This document shows, piece after piece, positions 55,001 through 62,122 of a stretch of 64,000 bases of DNA. The translations under genes were made by a program, and so were the position numbers. How positions within the stretch are numbered: position 1 is the stretch's first letter; each line of letters opens with the position of its first letter. The notes beneath the pieces were generated by a model that searched no databases, was not told where the DNA came from, and saw only the letters and a program-made list of their open reading frames with translations. The DNA comes from Corynebacterium accolens (GTDB taxonomy: Bacteria; Actinomycetota; Actinomycetes; Mycobacteriales; Mycobacteriaceae): positions 310,001 through 374,000 of the forward strand of contig NZ_CP046605.1 of the NCBI RefSeq assembly GCF_023520795.1, written 5' to 3'.

Positions 55001-55331
55001 TGACCAACGCAACGCGTGCGTTCCAGGGGAGATAGGGATCGGAGTAATGCTCAAAGGGGCGAGTTTCCCATCCTTGGGAGGTGAGAAACTTTTCCAGATT
55101 TATCATGCGGCGACGACGGCGACGATAAAGGCGACGAGTTCGTCGAGCTACGCCAGAAGAAGCAAGCCTCGTTACCGCCCGCTTTTGCTGGTCTGGATCT
55201 AGTCCAGAATCGTGAATAAGCGATACCGAGCTCAGGATATTGACTGGCTGGTCATTATCATCTACTTCAATGGCGGTGCATCCCAGAGAATAGGTGCCAA
55301 CATCGATGCCAACGCGGTAGGAGAGGGACAC
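52032..55331 (-). CDS. cas9: CRISPR-associated endonuclease Cas9, type II-C
   Basis: 1099 residues from GTG 55331, with AAGGA upstream. RuvC-I: G-I-D10-V-G-T-Y-S-L-G. An Arg-rich bridge helix spans about 62-77. RuvC-II: V-V-I-E512-H-V-R-D. The HNH domain has the catalytic D588-H589 (E-M-D-H-I-V-P-R) and two CxxC pairs (near 573/576 and 609/612) likely to bind zinc, a feature of some II-C Cas9s. RuvC-III: R-R-H-H-A-V-D746-A-A-V-V. All nuclease residues are intact. Length and motifs resemble C. diphtheriae Cas9. A tracrRNA candidate lies just upstream on the same strand. Confidence 0.96.
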   Translation of the reverse strand: MSLSYRVGIDVGTYSLGCTAIEVDDNDQPVNILSSVSLIHDSGLDPDQQKRAVTRLASSGVARRTRRLYRRRRRRMINLEKFLTSQGWETRPFEHYSDPYLPWNARVALVNGYISDDAQRGMYLSIAFRHIANHRGWRNPYWKVSSLYSPDKPSDAFEQIRKELEESTGHKIPETVTVGQLISFAQFGKDRLRGGGKKKDEKKPQEQVNQAVISARLHQIDHAREINEICRVQKIDDALRKQILDLVFAAESPKGAQIGRVGKDPLQPKLPRALKASDAFQQYRIVALAGNLRIYRDGVSTPLDRDEKLIVFNYLINLSHKEEPSWLKVAEVLNIDRGQLHGTATMTDDGERAGAAPPVHDTNRTILGCKIKPLVHWWEGANDDERAAMLKALSNSEVEDFDSPAGAQTQAFFANLDESEQEKLDSLHLPIGRAAYSEDTLMRLTSRMLDENLDLYEARLAEFDIPKDWAPPAPRIGEPVGNPAVDRVLKGVARWLEAAADEWGAPKSVVIEHVRDGFISKSKANEIDRANNARHKRNRELFKQMQENLGIDGKLRSSDLWRYQSVQRQNCQCAYCGSPITYTTCEMDHIVPRAGEGSTNTRDNLVATCHRCNLAKKNIPFAVWAAQTNIPGVSVKEALDRTRHWSEDSGMTSKDFKKFRKNVCDRLKRTVVDEPLDARSMESVAWMANELRGRVAQRFQEENTVVNVYRGELTAEARRAAGISDKLRFIDGTGKSRLDRRHHAVDAAVVAFTQNYVAETLAIRSNKKREAQLLQAAEQWKEFTGSDAEHRAAWNAWLPKMQKLAVLLQKALDEDRIAVTSNLRLRLGNGRAHEDSIGELKTIRVGDAISVTDIDRASSEALWCALTREPDFDENNGLPENPDRRIRIHGTWYDAEDDIEVFPVGAGAIKVRGGYAELSRFHHARIYKIPGKKAPVYCMLRVYNADLIRHRHEDLFSVEIKPQTMSVRQAEPKLRKALAENTAEYLGWLVTDDELVIDTSNFNTGQIAEMQSELGQVRRWRLDGFYSPSTLRLRPLQMSAEGLREDTSIGAKKIIDRPGWLPAINKLFGEGHVTVVRRDALGRARLTSNAHLPISWKAE

Positions 55332-55351
55332 GAGGAAAGTCCTTTCAGATA

Positions 55352-55432
55352 TAAGAAAAGCCGAACCCGAAGGTTCGGCTGGAGCATTCAACGCCGGAAA
55401 CGAGCCGACGCTTACTAAGGTTCAGTTCTCAT
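55352..55432 (-). ncRNA. tracrRNA candidate
   Basis: On the minus strand, ATGAGAACTGAACC (55432-55419) is exactly complementary to repeat positions 6-19 and would pair with crRNA. It is followed by a short nexus-like stem (about 55410-55392) and a strong terminator stem of AGCCGAACC/GGTTCGGCT with a TTCG tetraloop (55380-55359) and a T-rich tail. The layout (anti-repeat, nexus, terminator) matches II-C tracrRNAs. Ends are approximate. The upstream TATATT sequence could be its -10 region. Confidence 0.82.
55355..55380 (-). terminator. Rho-independent terminator of the tracrRNA
   Basis: A perfect 9-bp stem (55380-55372 with 55367-55359) closed by a UUCG-type tetraloop, followed by TTTC. It sits 28 bp before the cas9 GTG, so cas9 must either be expressed by read-through or from a promoter within or after the tracrRNA. 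Confidence 0.85.
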
Positions 55433-55586
55433 ATAAGAATATAACTTATTATCCGGAACATTTGTAGATCAGGCAGAATATATCCACCTATTGGGGGTAA
55501 ATATTAACCCTGCTGAGTGGCTCCGATGAGCAACTGTGGCCATCCCAACTTAGGTAGGGGTAAATAATGCCGGATAGTATGGCTCT

Positions 55587-56597
55587 ATGAACATAGATGA
55601 CGTTCTCGACCGCGCCCACGTAGTCTCCCTCCCACTGGCCGTGAAGTTTCGCGGCATCACCACGCGGGAGGCACTGCTTATTGATGGGCCTGCCGGTTGG
55701 GGTGAATTTGCGCCGTTCCTGGAATACGGGCCCGCGGAATCGGCCGCGTGGCTGCGCGCCGGGCTGGAGGCCGCTTACGAGGGGTTTCCTAAACCCGTCC
55801 GCGAGTGGGTAGAGGTCAATGCCACCATTCCCGCCGTTCCCGCCAGTGAGGTCCCGGCGATTGTGGATCGCTACCCCGGCTGCCGGACGTTCAAGATCAA
55901 GGTGGCGGAGAAGGGCCAGACGCTTGCCGATGACATCGCGCGCGTCCAGGCCGTCCGCGATCACGTCAGCGCCCGCGGCGTTGTCCCGGTGCTGCGCGTA
56001 GACGCCAATGGCGGCTGGAGCGTGGCCGAGGCGGTAGAGGCTGCCCAGGCGCTCATGCCGCTGGATTATATGGAACAACCCTGCGCGAGCGCGGAAGAAC
56101 TGGTGGAGGTGCGCAGGCAGCTCATGCGCAACGGGCTTTTTGTGCGTGTGGCCGCGGATGAATCCATTCGCAAGGTGGAGGATCCATACCGCGTGGCGGA
56201 TCTGCAGGCGGCCGATGTGGCGGTGGTCAAACCCGCGCCGCTGGGCGGGGTGCGCCGCGTCCTCGACGTGGCACAACACCTGCGCGAACGGCACATGGAT
56301 ATTACGGTGGCCTCGGCGCTGGATACTTCTATTGGCATCAATATGGGCTTGGCGGCAGTGGCGGCGTTGCCGCAAATCTATGACGACGAAGATATCGACG
56401 TCACCCCGGCGGCAGCGGGTCTTGCCACGGGCAGCCTCTTCGAAGAAGATGTCACCGCGCCCCGCCAGCTACACGACGGGCACCTGCGCGCCGAGATCCT
56501 CGCCCCAGAACCGGACCGTTTGTCCTCCTTGGCCGCCCCGGCCAGCCGCCGTGAGTGGTGGTTCGGGCGCCTCCGGGAATCGTGGCAATTCCTGTAG
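55587..56597 (+). CDS. menC: o-succinylbenzoate synthase MenC
   Basis: 336 residues, ATG at 55587. It dehydrates SHCHC to o-succinylbenzoate in the menaquinone pathway. Enolase-superfamily residues: catalytic K in F-K-I-K-V-A, metal ligands in R-V-D-A-N-G-G, E-Q-P and A-D-E-S, and a second lysine in V-V-K-P-A-P-L-G-G. Actinobacterial length. The CRISPR-Cas locus separates it from menB and menE. Confidence 0.93.
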   Translation: MNIDDVLDRAHVVSLPLAVKFRGITTREALLIDGPAGWGEFAPFLEYGPAESAAWLRAGLEAAYEGFPKPVREWVEVNATIPAVPASEVPAIVDRYPGCRTFKIKVAEKGQTLADDIARVQAVRDHVSARGVVPVLRVDANGGWSVAEAVEAAQALMPLDYMEQPCASAEELVEVRRQLMRNGLFVRVAADESIRKVEDPYRVADLQAADVAVVKPAPLGGVRRVLDVAQHLRERHMDITVASALDTSIGINMGLAAVAALPQIYDDEDIDVTPAAAGLATGSLFEEDVTAPRQLHDGHLRAEILAPEPDRLSSLAAPASRREWWFGRLRESWQFL

Positions 56598-56615
56598 TCG
56601 CTCCTAAAGCATAAG

Positions 56616-56645
56616 AAAAGCGCCTGGCACTTGCCAGGCGCTTTT
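56616..56645. terminator. Bidirectional terminator between menC and the OsmC-like gene
   Basis: AAAAGCGCCTGGCA (56616-56629) and TGCCAGGCGCTTTT (56632-56645) are exact reverse complements, giving a stem with A and T tracts at the outer ends. It serves both converging genes. Confidence 0.9.
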
Positions 56646-56658
56646 ATCTATCTAAACC

Positions 56659-57204
56659 TTAGACCAACTCGTGGGTGAGGTTGGCCGGGCGGGTGTAGGT
56701 ATTAACAACCGGGGACCACTTGATGGCGTCGTCCACGATCTTCTGCAGGGTTTCCTGGTCGGCGTCGCCGTCGATGTCGACCTTAACGTTGACGTCGGAA
56801 ACGCCTGGGCGCTTGTCCTCGCCCAAGTCACCAACGCCCCAGGTTGGGGAGAGGTCGATGTCGCCGACGATGTCGAGCTCCAGCTTGGTCAGGGTGACGC
56901 CGCGGTGCTGAGCGATGGCCTGGATGCCAACGTTGATGCAGGCGCCAAGACCGGCCTGGGCGACCTCGGTGGGGTTGGGGGCGGAGTCATCGCCAAGCAG
57001 CGGCAAAGGCTCGCCCACCTTGATGGTGTGGTCGCGCACGGTGGTGTTATTGCGGAAGAAACCGTCAGCCTCGGTGTGGGTGCGGACGTGCTTCTTGGCA
57101 CCCTCAGGGTTGTCGATGTTCTTCTGTGCTAGGTCGTTGAGCTTCTCGCCGTCGATAGGCTCGAGAGCGTCGCCTTCGTTGTGGTTTGGGGTGAGATCAG
57201 ACAT
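56659..57204 (-). CDS. OsmC family protein lacking the second cysteine
   Basis: 181 residues, ATG at 57204. The OsmC fold is clear: P-N-P-T-E-V-A-Q-A-G-L-G-A-C-I-N-V-G-I near 85-105, then long beta strands. Classic OsmC/Ohr peroxide reductases need a second Cys in a C-P-V motif; here the place is S-P-V-V-N-T-Y-T-R-P, so thiol-peroxidase activity of the Ohr type is unlikely. This form occurs in other OsmC-like proteins of unknown role. It is divergent from the ABC importer and shares its upstream region. Confidence 0.82.
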   Translation of the reverse strand: MSDLTPNHNEGDALEPIDGEKLNDLAQKNIDNPEGAKKHVRTHTEADGFFRNNTTVRDHTIKVGEPLPLLGDDSAPNPTEVAQAGLGACINVGIQAIAQHRGVTLTKLELDIVGDIDLSPTWGVGDLGEDKRPGVSDVNVKVDIDGDADQETLQKIVDDAIKWSPVVNTYTRPANLTHELV

Positions 57205-57273
57205 TAAATTGCTCCTTGTATCAGATGTTTATTAACTGATGGCGCCATGGTAACGCGAAGGCAAATATAAATC

Positions 57274-57289
57274 TAGAACGAGAGGTCTA
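57274..57289. promoter_or_regulatory. McbR-like operator
   Basis: TAGAACGAGAGGTCTA fits the McbR consensus TAGAC-N6-GTCTA with one mismatch. McbR is the corynebacterial TetR-type repressor of sulfur assimilation genes. GGTCTA recurs at 57307 and 57411, so several half-sites occur in this divergent region. The match is based on the remembered consensus and was not scored. Confidence 0.5.
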
Positions 57290-57362
57290 TTTTGTAGAGA
57301 ATGCCAGGTCTAGAATGAATATAAATGTGTGCACCGCATTTGCTGACCTGTGAATTTAGAAA

Positions 57363-57391
57363 TTGACACCGTAGTGCGCCTAGCCTAGGTT
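57363..57391 (+). promoter_or_regulatory. Probable promoter of the ABC importer
   Basis: A perfect -35 box TTGACA (57363-57368), a 17-bp spacer, and -10 TAGGTT (57386-57391). Transcription would start near 57398, about 34 bp before the substrate-binding protein gene. Confidence 0.65.
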
Positions 57392-57431
57392 CGTTCTGAA
57401 CAAACCACTTGGTCTAGTTAAGAAAGAACGC

Positions 57432-58601
57432 ATGGTTCACAATCGGAAGCTGTCGCGACGGCAGATACTGCGCAGCGCAGTGGCAATGGGCGGGGTAGCA
57501 GTAGGCTCGCAGGTGCTATCCGCATGTTCCACGCCGCGGCAGGAGGACAAGCCCCAGTCTGGACAATCCGGGCAGGGCGAGGAAACCCTCACCATCGGAT
57601 TCGTACCCATCGCGTGCGCGTCCCCGCTGGTCGCCGCCGACGGCCTGGGCGCCTTCGCAAAGCAGGGCCTCAACGTTGAGCTGCGTAAATTCGCGGGATG
57701 GGCAGACCTCTGGACCGCCTATGCCACCGGCGCCTTAGACGTGGCGCACATGCTCTCGCCCATGCCGCTGGCCATCGATGCCGGTGCCACCAATGCCTCC
57801 CGGCCTACCGAGTTGGCCTTTACGCAAAACACCAATGGGCAGGCACTGACCTTGTCCACTTCCCACCTGGATACCGTGTCGCGGCCCGCGGACCTCGAGG
57901 GCATGGTGCTGGGCATCCCCTTTGAGTATTCGGTGCATGCCCTCTTGTTGCGCGATTACCTCGTGGCCGGCGGGGTCGATCCGGTCTCCGATGTGGAGCT
58001 GCGCCTCTTGCGCCCGGCCGATATGGTGGCACAACTTTCGGTAGGTACTATCGACGGCTTCATTGGCCCAGAGCCCTTCAACCAGCGCGCCCTGACTACC
58101 GGCTCGGGCCGCGCCTTTGTTCCCACCCGCCAGATGTGGGATAACCACCCGTGCTGCTCGGTGGCCGTGGCAAAGGAAGTGGACCGGGACGTGCGCGACC
58201 GCGTGGTCGCGGCGCTGCACGAAGGCGCGCAGTACGTCGATAGCCCGCACCACGTCCATGAATCGGCCTCCATGCTGGCCAAGGAGAAGTACCTGAACCA
58301 GAAGGAAGAGCTGATCTCGCGGGCGCTGGCCGGAAACTACACCACCTGGGACGGCAAGGACATGGTGGATCCACAGATGATTAAGTTCGGCGGCCGCACC
58401 TCTGCCACCGCAATTACGTGGATGGCCGCCCAAATGGCCCGCTGGGATCTGGGCGGAAAGGCAATGCCGATGGATGACCAAGCGCTGCTAGATGTCACGA
58501 AATCCGTTTTGCCGCGCGAGGCCGATCTCACTACGGACCCAGTGGAAATCAACGGCCATACCTTCGATCCCCTGCACCCCACCGCCGGATACCAGCGTTA
58601 A
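57432..58601 (+). CDS. ABC importer substrate-binding lipoprotein (nitrate/sulfonate type)
   Basis: 389 residues. The signal peptide combines a twin-arginine motif (S-R-R-Q-I-L at 8-13) with a lipobox (L-S-A-C32), so it is probably exported folded by Tat and lipid-anchored. The mature part follows the NrtA/SsuA/TauA fold (G-F-V-P-I-A-C-A-S-P near 56, G-L-N-V-E-L-R-K-F near 78). Possible ligands are nitrate, bicarbonate, sulfonates or taurine. The McbR-like operator upstream favours a sulfur compound, but this is inference. It is the first gene of a three-gene import system. Confidence 0.82.
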   Translation: MVHNRKLSRRQILRSAVAMGGVAVGSQVLSACSTPRQEDKPQSGQSGQGEETLTIGFVPIACASPLVAADGLGAFAKQGLNVELRKFAGWADLWTAYATGALDVAHMLSPMPLAIDAGATNASRPTELAFTQNTNGQALTLSTSHLDTVSRPADLEGMVLGIPFEYSVHALLLRDYLVAGGVDPVSDVELRLLRPADMVAQLSVGTIDGFIGPEPFNQRALTTGSGRAFVPTRQMWDNHPCCSVAVAKEVDRDVRDRVVAALHEGAQYVDSPHHVHESASMLAKEKYLNQKEELISRALAGNYTTWDGKDMVDPQMIKFGGRTSATAITWMAAQMARWDLGGKAMPMDDQALLDVTKSVLPREADLTTDPVEINGHTFDPLHPTAGYQR

Positions 58602-58615
58602 GGACCCCCACGCTT

Positions 58616-59497
58616 ATGACCACACTGAAAAATCACAGCGCTAGCACCAGCACCGCGCACTCCACTGGCACCCACACCGCAGCGCCCAATTCGCGCCGCA
58701 CCGCCGGCCGCAAGAAGAAGCGCCGGGAGAGCCTGTGGAAGGCGATGGGCCTGGGTATAGCGCTTTTCATTGCCTTCATCGCTATCTGGCAGGCGGTCGC
58801 GGCTGCGGGCTGGCTTTCCGATATCGCCCCCACCCCCGCGCGCACCTGGGATAGGGCCGTAGAGATCCTCTCTGATCCTTTCTACCGGGATGGGCCGGCC
58901 TCGGTGGGCATCTTTTGGCACATGGTGGCTTCCCTGCGCCGCGTGCTCATTGGCTTTGCTATCGCCATGGTGATAGCCATTCCGCTGGGCTTTTGGCTGG
59001 GATCTTCTGCCACCTTCCGCCGCGCGACCGATCCCTTTGTCCAGATCCTGCGCCCCGTCTCCCCGCTGGCATGGCTGCCACTAGGACTGGCGCTGCTTCG
59101 CGATGCCGAAAATACCGCCGTCTTCGTCATCATCCTCTCCGCCTTGTGGCCGACGCTGCTCAATACCATCGAGGCCGTCCGCGGGATTCACCCCACGTAT
59201 AAGAACCTGGCGGCCACGCTCGGCACGAACCGGATGCAACAGCTCCTCTATATCGTCGGGCCGGCGGCGCTGCCGGGGATTATCACCGGCATGCGACAAT
59301 CGCTATCCACCGCCTGGTTGGTCATCGTGGCCGCAGAAATGCTCGTCGGTGGGCAAGGTGTCGGCTTCTTTGTCTGGAATATGTGGAACCGCCTCGATAT
59401 TGATGCCATCGTCGTGGTCATCGTCTTAATCGGTGTCATCGGATTGGCTCTGGATTACCTCGTTGCCTCCCTGCAGAAAGTGGTGCGCTATGACTAA
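58616..59497 (+). CDS. ABC importer permease
   Basis: 293 residues. A polar Thr/Ser/Arg-rich N-terminus (about 45 residues) precedes six membrane helices. The binding-protein-dependent transport signature lies near 195-225 (the conserved E-A, then A-A-T-L-G-T-N). It belongs to the SsuC/TauC/NrtB type. Starts 14 bp after the lipoprotein gene and overlaps the ATPase gene by 8 bp. Confidence 0.85.
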   Translation: MTTLKNHSASTSTAHSTGTHTAAPNSRRTAGRKKKRRESLWKAMGLGIALFIAFIAIWQAVAAAGWLSDIAPTPARTWDRAVEILSDPFYRDGPASVGIFWHMVASLRRVLIGFAIAMVIAIPLGFWLGSSATFRRATDPFVQILRPVSPLAWLPLGLALLRDAENTAVFVIILSALWPTLLNTIEAVRGIHPTYKNLAATLGTNRMQQLLYIVGPAALPGIITGMRQSLSTAWLVIVAAEMLVGGQGVGFFVWNMWNRLDIDAIVVVIVLIGVIGLALDYLVASLQKVVRYD

Positions 59498-60254
59498 TGC
59501 CCATATCGAATTTGCTGGTATTACCAAAAGCTACGGCCCAACGAAGATCATTGGGGAAACTTCAGTATCCATTGGGGAAGGCGAGTTCGTGTCCGTGCTG
59601 GGGCCATCGGGCTCCGGCAAATCCACCATGCTGAATATGATCGCGGGCCTGGCATTCCCCTCTACCGGCGAGGTGCGCGCGCGAGGAGAGGCCGTGACCG
59701 GCCCAGGTCCTGACCGCGGCGTGGTATTTCAAAATCACGCGCTCCTGCCCTGGATGACGGCGCGCGGGAATATCGAATTCGGGCTGCGATCGGCCCGCCC
59801 GGAGCTATCCAAGGCTGAGCGCACCCAGATTGCACAGGACTTCCTCGACGAGGTCAGTCTGGGTCATGCGGCAGATAGGCGCCCGTCGCGGTTATCTGGT
59901 GGTATGCAACAGCGCGTCGGTTTGGCGCGTGCCTTTGCCATTGGCTCGGATATCTTATTGCTCGATGAGCCCTTCGGCGCATTGGATGCGCTTACCCGCC
60001 GCCAGCTGCAGTCGCTGTTGCTAAATGTGTGGGAAGAAAACCGCCGCACGGTGGTCATGGTCACCCACGACGTGGATGAGGCAGTATTGCTCTCGGATCG
60101 CATTGTGGTCATGTCGCCGGGGCCAGAGGCCACCATCATCGAGGACATCGAAGTAGGGCTGCCCCGCCCGCGCAGCGGTAGCGATGACTCCGCGGTGGTG
60201 GAGCGCAAAAATGAGCTGCGCGAACGGCTCCTTGGGCTGCTCGAAAACGGCTAG
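59490..60254 (+). CDS. ABC importer ATPase
   Basis: 254 residues from the ATG at 59490, which overlaps the permease stop. Walker A: G-P-S-G-S-G-K-S-T near 40-48; Q-loop F-Q-N-H-A-L-L-P-W; signature L-S-G-G-M-Q-Q-R; Walker B L-L-L-D-E-P-F-G-A-L-D; switch histidine in V-T-H-D-V-D-E-A. The combination with H-A-L-L-P-W is typical of SsuB/TauB/NrtD subunits. An IS6-family element lies 76 bp downstream. Confidence 0.9.
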   Translation: MTNAHIEFAGITKSYGPTKIIGETSVSIGEGEFVSVLGPSGSGKSTMLNMIAGLAFPSTGEVRARGEAVTGPGPDRGVVFQNHALLPWMTARGNIEFGLRSARPELSKAERTQIAQDFLDEVSLGHAADRRPSRLSGGMQQRVGLARAFAIGSDILLLDEPFGALDALTRRQLQSLLLNVWEENRRTVVMVTHDVDEAVLLSDRIVVMSPGPEATIIEDIEVGLPRPRSGSDDSAVVERKNELRERLLGLLENG

Positions 60255-60330
60255 AGCGAGAGGATGTTCCTATATAGGTTGTCAACTTCGTGGGTGGGTT
60301 TGTTGGGGGTGTGTTGACTTTAGGTTGCTG

Positions 60331-61172
60331 GGTGCTGTTGCAAAGTTGGGGCAGTAGGAAGAGCGAGGTGAAATAATCACAGCCATGGGTATCTTCTCCG
60401 GTCGTCATTTCCCCGTGACATCATTCTGCGGGCAGTGCGGTGGTACTGCCGCTACGGGGTGAGCTACCGCGATCTGGAGGAAATGATGACCGAGCCGGGC
60501 GTGCCGGTCGATCACACCACGATCTACCGCTGGGTCCAGAAATACGCCCCTGAGCTGGAAAAGCAAACACGGTGGTACCGGCAGGTACCTGACTGGCAGG
60601 CCAGTTCCTGGCGGGTGGATGAGATCTATATCCGGGTCGGCGGCAGGTGGTGCTACCTCTATCGGGCGATCACCGCCGGTGGCCAGACCCTGGACTTTTA
60701 CCTATCTCCGAAGCGGAACGTGGCCGCAGCGAAGCGTTTCCTGGCCAAGGCCGTCAGATCCAATGCGTCAGCCGGGTATCCCAGAGTGATCAACGCCGAT
60801 AAATCACCCTCCCTAGCCAGGGCAATCGCCGAGTTGAAGTCAGAGGGAATCTGCCCGCCAACAGTGGAACACCGGCAGGTGAAATACCTCAACAACATCC
60901 TGGAAGGCGACCATGGTCGGCTGAAGCGGATTCTCGGGCCGAAAGGCGCGTTTAAGAACCGGACATCTGCATATCGGACGTTGAAAGGGACGGAGGCGAT
61001 GCACTCATTGCGGAAAGGGCAAGGTACGATGTTTGCCTACGGGCAACCGAACCCGGACGCGGTGATCGTCAACCGGGTCTTCGAGATGGCCTAACAACGC
61101 CCACACGCAGCGGCCATCAGGGAATGAGAAACTGAGTCTTCGCTGCTCTCCGCCCAACTTTGCAACAGCACC
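60331..61172 (+). mobile_element. IS6-family insertion sequence
   Basis: Perfect 20-bp terminal inverted repeats (GGTGCTGTTGCAAAGTTGGG at 60331-60350 and its complement at 61153-61172) enclose one transposase gene; total 842 bp, typical of IS6/IS26 relatives. The 8 bp outside each end differ (GGTTGCTG and TATTAAGT), so no target duplication remains. IS6 elements often cause deletions or cointegrates, which would explain the missing duplication. Confidence 0.92.
60435..61094 (+). CDS. IS6-family transposase, 5' end frameshifted
   Basis: 219 residues from GTG 60435. The DDE residues are intact: D in W-R-V-D-E-I-Y-I, D in I-N-A-D-K-S and E in L-N-N-I-L-E-G-D-H. The natural start is ATG 60385 (M-G-I-F-S-G-R-H-F-P), but one C seems missing in the C run at about 60410-60414, which separates the first ten residues from the rest. 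The protein may still be made from the downstream GTG, lacking about 17 residues. Confidence 0.8.
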   Translation: MRWYCRYGVSYRDLEEMMTEPGVPVDHTTIYRWVQKYAPELEKQTRWYRQVPDWQASSWRVDEIYIRVGGRWCYLYRAITAGGQTLDFYLSPKRNVAAAKRFLAKAVRSNASAGYPRVINADKSPSLARAIAELKSEGICPPTVEHRQVKYLNNILEGDHGRLKRILGPKGAFKNRTSAYRTLKGTEAMHSLRKGQGTMFAYGQPNPDAVIVNRVFEMA

Positions 61173-61210
61173 TATTAAGTTAACTTTACGGATTTTGAGG
61201 GTAAGGTTTT

Positions 61211-62122
61211 ATGATCCAGTCCAATAAACTAGGTGTAGGGGCGGTTATCGTAGCCCTAGCTGTCCTATGGCAAGGAATCGGCACTGCGATAGTCGGAGCC
61301 CAAGTAGACCCAGAGCTATCTACTTTTACTACGTTTTCAGCGTTTCTTATCGCGGCGATTATCTCCACAGTGGTCTATTTAGCGTTTTATCGTAGAAAAT
61401 ACCGAGCTACGGAAACACCGCATCCCCCCATGAAAATGACAACTGCAGCAAGCCTCAATCTGTTTACTGCGGGCGCTTTCTGCTTATTCTATGTTTCCAC
61501 TACTTTGATGCAGCCCACTGCAGCAAGTGTCATCGAAACAGGAGTCGGCCCTTTTATTGTCGCAGTAATAATGACTTGGTCGGCCAGAAGGCTCAGCAGT
61601 TCATTGGTGTCAACAACTGCAGTAGTGGTTCTGGCTCTATGTTTTTTCCTCCTAGGAACGGGAAGCAGTTCACCCCAGTCTTATCTGGGTTTCGCTCTAG
61701 CTGTAGGCGCAGGAATTTCTGCGGTAGGAGTGCTTTACTCCTCGCGCTGGGCTACTGAACAAGGGAACAGCGTTCTCACGATTGCAGCAGTGAGGTTTCA
61801 CTTAGCTTGGATTATTAGCGGTCTCGTGGCTTTCTTTTCCGTGGAAGCGGAGATGCTTCGAGGCTCTACCCTGTCAATCGTCCTGCTATCGGTGATGTGC
61901 ATTACTTTTCCTATCCTGCTCTTGCAGTGGGGAATTACCTTAGCGCCGCCTTTCATCTCGGCACTGATCATCGCGGCCCTTCCGGCCGTGGTGATGGCTA
62001 CCGAGGTGGCATTGGGCTCTCAAGTCGAACCAATTCAGTTAACTTTGTTGATGCTCATTGTGGCAATAACCATAAGCCAAGCACTGTGGGGAACACGGAA
62101 AAATGAAAATATTAGTAGTTGA
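61211..62122 (+). CDS. DMT/EamA-type membrane transporter
   Basis: 303 residues with about ten hydrophobic helices in two EamA halves. Typical sites are N-x-F-T-A-G-A-F near 80 and the repeat-2 V-R-F-H-L-A-W near 197. Such proteins export amino acids or small metabolites. The gene is clearly more AT-rich than the chromosome around it and lies between IS6 and IS3 elements, so it is probably acquired. Its last 20 bp overlap the start of a broken ATP-grasp gene, suggesting an original biosynthesis-plus-export pair. Confidence 0.78.
   Translation: MIQSNKLGVGAVIVALAVLWQGIGTAIVGAQVDPELSTFTTFSAFLIAAIISTVVYLAFYRRKYRATETPHPPMKMTTAASLNLFTAGAFCLFYVSTTLMQPTAASVIETGVGPFIVAVIMTWSARRLSSSLVSTTAVVVLALCFFLLGTGSSSPQSYLGFALAVGAGISAVGVLYSSRWATEQGNSVLTIAAVRFHLAWIISGLVAFFSVEAEMLRGSTLSIVLLSVMCITFPILLLQWGITLAPPFISALIIAALPAVVMATEVALGSQVEPIQLTLLMLIVAITISQALWGTRKNENISS

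Noticed and set aside
4751-55932. CTTGCCGATG as a FtsK-orienting (KOPS-like) or Chi-like signal
   Set aside because: The copies are split about evenly between strands with no switch along the window, contrary to the skew expected of such signals.
57363-57395. DtxR iron box around CCTAGCCTAGGTT
   Set aside because: Too few positions match the 19-bp TTAGGTTAGCCTAACCTAA consensus; the sequence is better explained as the -10 region.
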